Shown piece after piece: positions 5,441 through 6,707 of a stretch of DNA of 6,707 nt. Numbering within the stretch: the first letter of the stretch is position 1; the number at the start of each line of letters is the position of its first letter. Source of the stretch: Campylobacteraceae bacterium (GTDB lineage: Bacteria; Campylobacterota; Campylobacteria; Campylobacterales; Sulfurovaceae); contig JALUKJ010000422.1 of assembly GCA_027056615.1 (NCBI GenBank), positions 1-6,707 of the forward strand, given 5' to 3'. Below the pieces are notes generated by a model that saw only the letters and a list, made by a program, of their open reading frames with translations, was not told the origin of the DNA and made no database searches. The position numbers and the translations under genes were made by a program.

Positions 5441-6707
5441 TTTTTATAAAACCTTAATATATGTGTAAATCCATCAACAGAAAAATTGAGTTTTTCTATC
5501 TCTTGTATATTTGATGACCGTAAATAGTTAACTCTATAACTCTCTTGCTCATAACTACTCTCAATACTCCAATCACAAAGGTTTGTAAGATTCTCTTTTA
5601 ACATCTTAAAATCTCCATCATTTACCTCGTCAAGCATCTCTTTTGCACTTCTATTAGCAAATGAGTTAAGTTGTATAATTTTTAACTCAATAAACTCTGC
5701 ATTTGGTTCAACTACTTCAACCTGTATCTCATGGGCATTATCTCGTTTTTTTATCTCTTCAAATATTCGACCAACAGACTCTTGAAACTTCTCCACATCG
5801 GTATAAAAAGTTCTTCCTTTGAGTTTAATCAAATCAACACTAAATCTTCGTCCTAATTTTTTTTGCTCTTCTAAAAAGATACTCTCCAACATATTGTTCT
5901 CATTTCGCATCTCTATCTCTTGTTTAAACAGATTTATTACCTCACTAAAAGTAGTAATGGTTTTGTTATCTACTTCATAACTCTCTTTTAATCTAAAGTC
6001 AAAAGGATTATTACCCTCATTACACCACGCTTCTAACCCCTCTAACGATGACCAACCAATACTAATATCTGCTCTACTACACCAACTATGTTCATTGGAC
6101 TCATTTAATAAAAAGTTATAAATTTTAGTATGTAGATTTGGAGAAAGCTCTTTTAACTCTTTTTCTATGCTCTTCCACTGTTTAGAAATGGCTTCAATAA
6201 AATCTTGAAAGCTTCCATACTCTTTTTTTATATTTCCAAAATCCCATAGGTGGGTGGTGTATTTTATTGGGGTGTCTATGGTGAAGTTGGTTAGGAGTTT
6301 CACTAATTTATTAGGTTGATTAAAAATAATTTCATCTTCAAAATTTAGTAACCTATATCTAATTTTATTATTATCTGTAAGTTCCCAAGCTTCTTCATTA
6401 TTTTTATTTTTTATATTAATATCAGGATTATATTTTAAAAGCATATTTACAATATCCAAATTATCCATCTTTGAAGCAACCATAAGAGCTGTATTTCCAT
6501 AGTTATCTTGAATATTAATATCCTTACGATTTTCAGTAACTATTAACTCTATAAATTCCAAAGGATAATTTTCTTTTACTAAACCTACAATATCTACATA
6601 TTGAACATCGTATCCTTTATTTAAAAGTTTTTTTAATGCTTCTGTATCCTTTGATTTTAAAATTTCTGTCATAGGTGTTTTTTGTAGACTTTTATATTTC
6701 TCTATTC
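5437..6707 (-). CDS. ankyrin-repeat protein with an unrecognised C-terminal region, 5' end beyond the window
   Basis: The frame runs without a stop from the window edge (last complete codon 6703-6705) to TGA 5439-5437. An ATG at 6672 would give 411 residues, but it lies inside an ankyrin repeat (KTPMTEILKSKDTEALKKLL, matching the TPL..A...G..E.V..LL pattern) and lacks a Shine-Dalgarno, so the gene probably starts outside. Numbering from that Met: a degenerate repeat at about 24-53, a good one at 54-88 (DNYGNTALMVASKMDNLDIV), then a capping repeat to about 110. Residues 115-411 belong to no family I know; landmarks are THLWDFGN, IGWSSLEGLEAWC, LCDWSIESSY and GFTHILRFYKK, suggesting a folded, Trp-rich globular domain. 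Ankyrin repeats usually mediate protein binding, so it may be the sensor or scaffold of the operon. Cytoplasmic; no membrane segment. Confidence 0.82.
   Translation of the reverse strand, partial: IEKYKSLQKTPMTEILKSKDTEALKKLLNKGYDVQYVDIVGLVKENYPLEFIELIVTENRKDINIQDNYGNTALMVASKMDNLDIVNMLLKYNPDINIKNKNNEEAWELTDNNKIRYRLLNFEDEIIFNQPNKLVKLLTNFTIDTPIKYTTHLWDFGNIKKEYGSFQDFIEAISKQWKSIEKELKELSPNLHTKIYNFLLNESNEHSWCSRADISIGWSSLEGLEAWCNEGNNPFDFRLKESYEVDNKTITTFSEVINLFKQEIEMRNENNMLESIFLEEQKKLGRRFSVDLIKLKGRTFYTDVEKFQESVGRIFEEIKKRDNAHEIQVEVVEPNAEFIELKIIQLNSFANRSAKEMLDEVNDGDFKMLKENLTNLCDWSIESSYEQESYRVNYLRSSNIQEIEKLNFSVDGFTHILRFYKK

Overview
The window looks like a chromosomal segment from a free-living Campylobacterota (epsilonproteobacterial) genome, roughly of the Sulfurimonas/Sulfurovum/Arcobacter kind. 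The evidence is the strong AT bias, the close resemblance (from memory) of the peroxiredoxin to Helicobacter/Campylobacter TsaA/AhpC, and a PerR-type Fur protein beside it. Genus cannot be settled from this sequence alone.

Left part (1-2239, + strand) is a peroxide-stress block. A 459-bp leader region without a credible gene holds a 33-bp tandem duplication with extra GACACTTTTTCTT units, a G-rich hairpin and a possible promoter. Next come a typical 2-Cys peroxiredoxin (460-1056), a short spacer with a hairpin, and a Fur/PerR-family regulator (1164-1568) preceded by a near-consensus PerR box overlapping a -10-like element. A GTG-started LpxH-like metallophosphoesterase (1553-2239) overlaps the end of the regulator gene. 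The expected logic is that PerR senses peroxide, controls itself and probably the peroxiredoxin, and the phosphoesterase is translated from the regulator transcript.

Right part (2234-6707, - strand) is a tightly overlapping four-gene operon that converges on the phosphoesterase with a 6-bp overlap. In transcription order (right to left) it encodes: an ankyrin-repeat protein with a long unrecognised conserved-looking C-terminal half, whose frame stays open to the window edge; a small degenerate receiver-like protein with His where the phospho-Asp should be; a large protein with a degenerate receiver-like N-terminus, a complete central receiver domain and a C-terminal helical region carrying a HEPN-type R-x4-H motif (RNNTIH); and a WYL-domain HTH regulator. 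Successive genes join by ATGA (4-bp) or 11-bp overlaps. Two starts are placed downstream of the longest possible ORFs on that basis: 3187 for the WYL gene and 4770 for the receiver-HEPN gene.

A phospho-relay-like signalling module joined to a putative HEPN ribonuclease and a WYL regulator resembles a regulated stress or phage-defence system. It matches no named system I recognise and is the most interesting item here. The functional reading is inference; the domain motifs and overlaps are seen directly.
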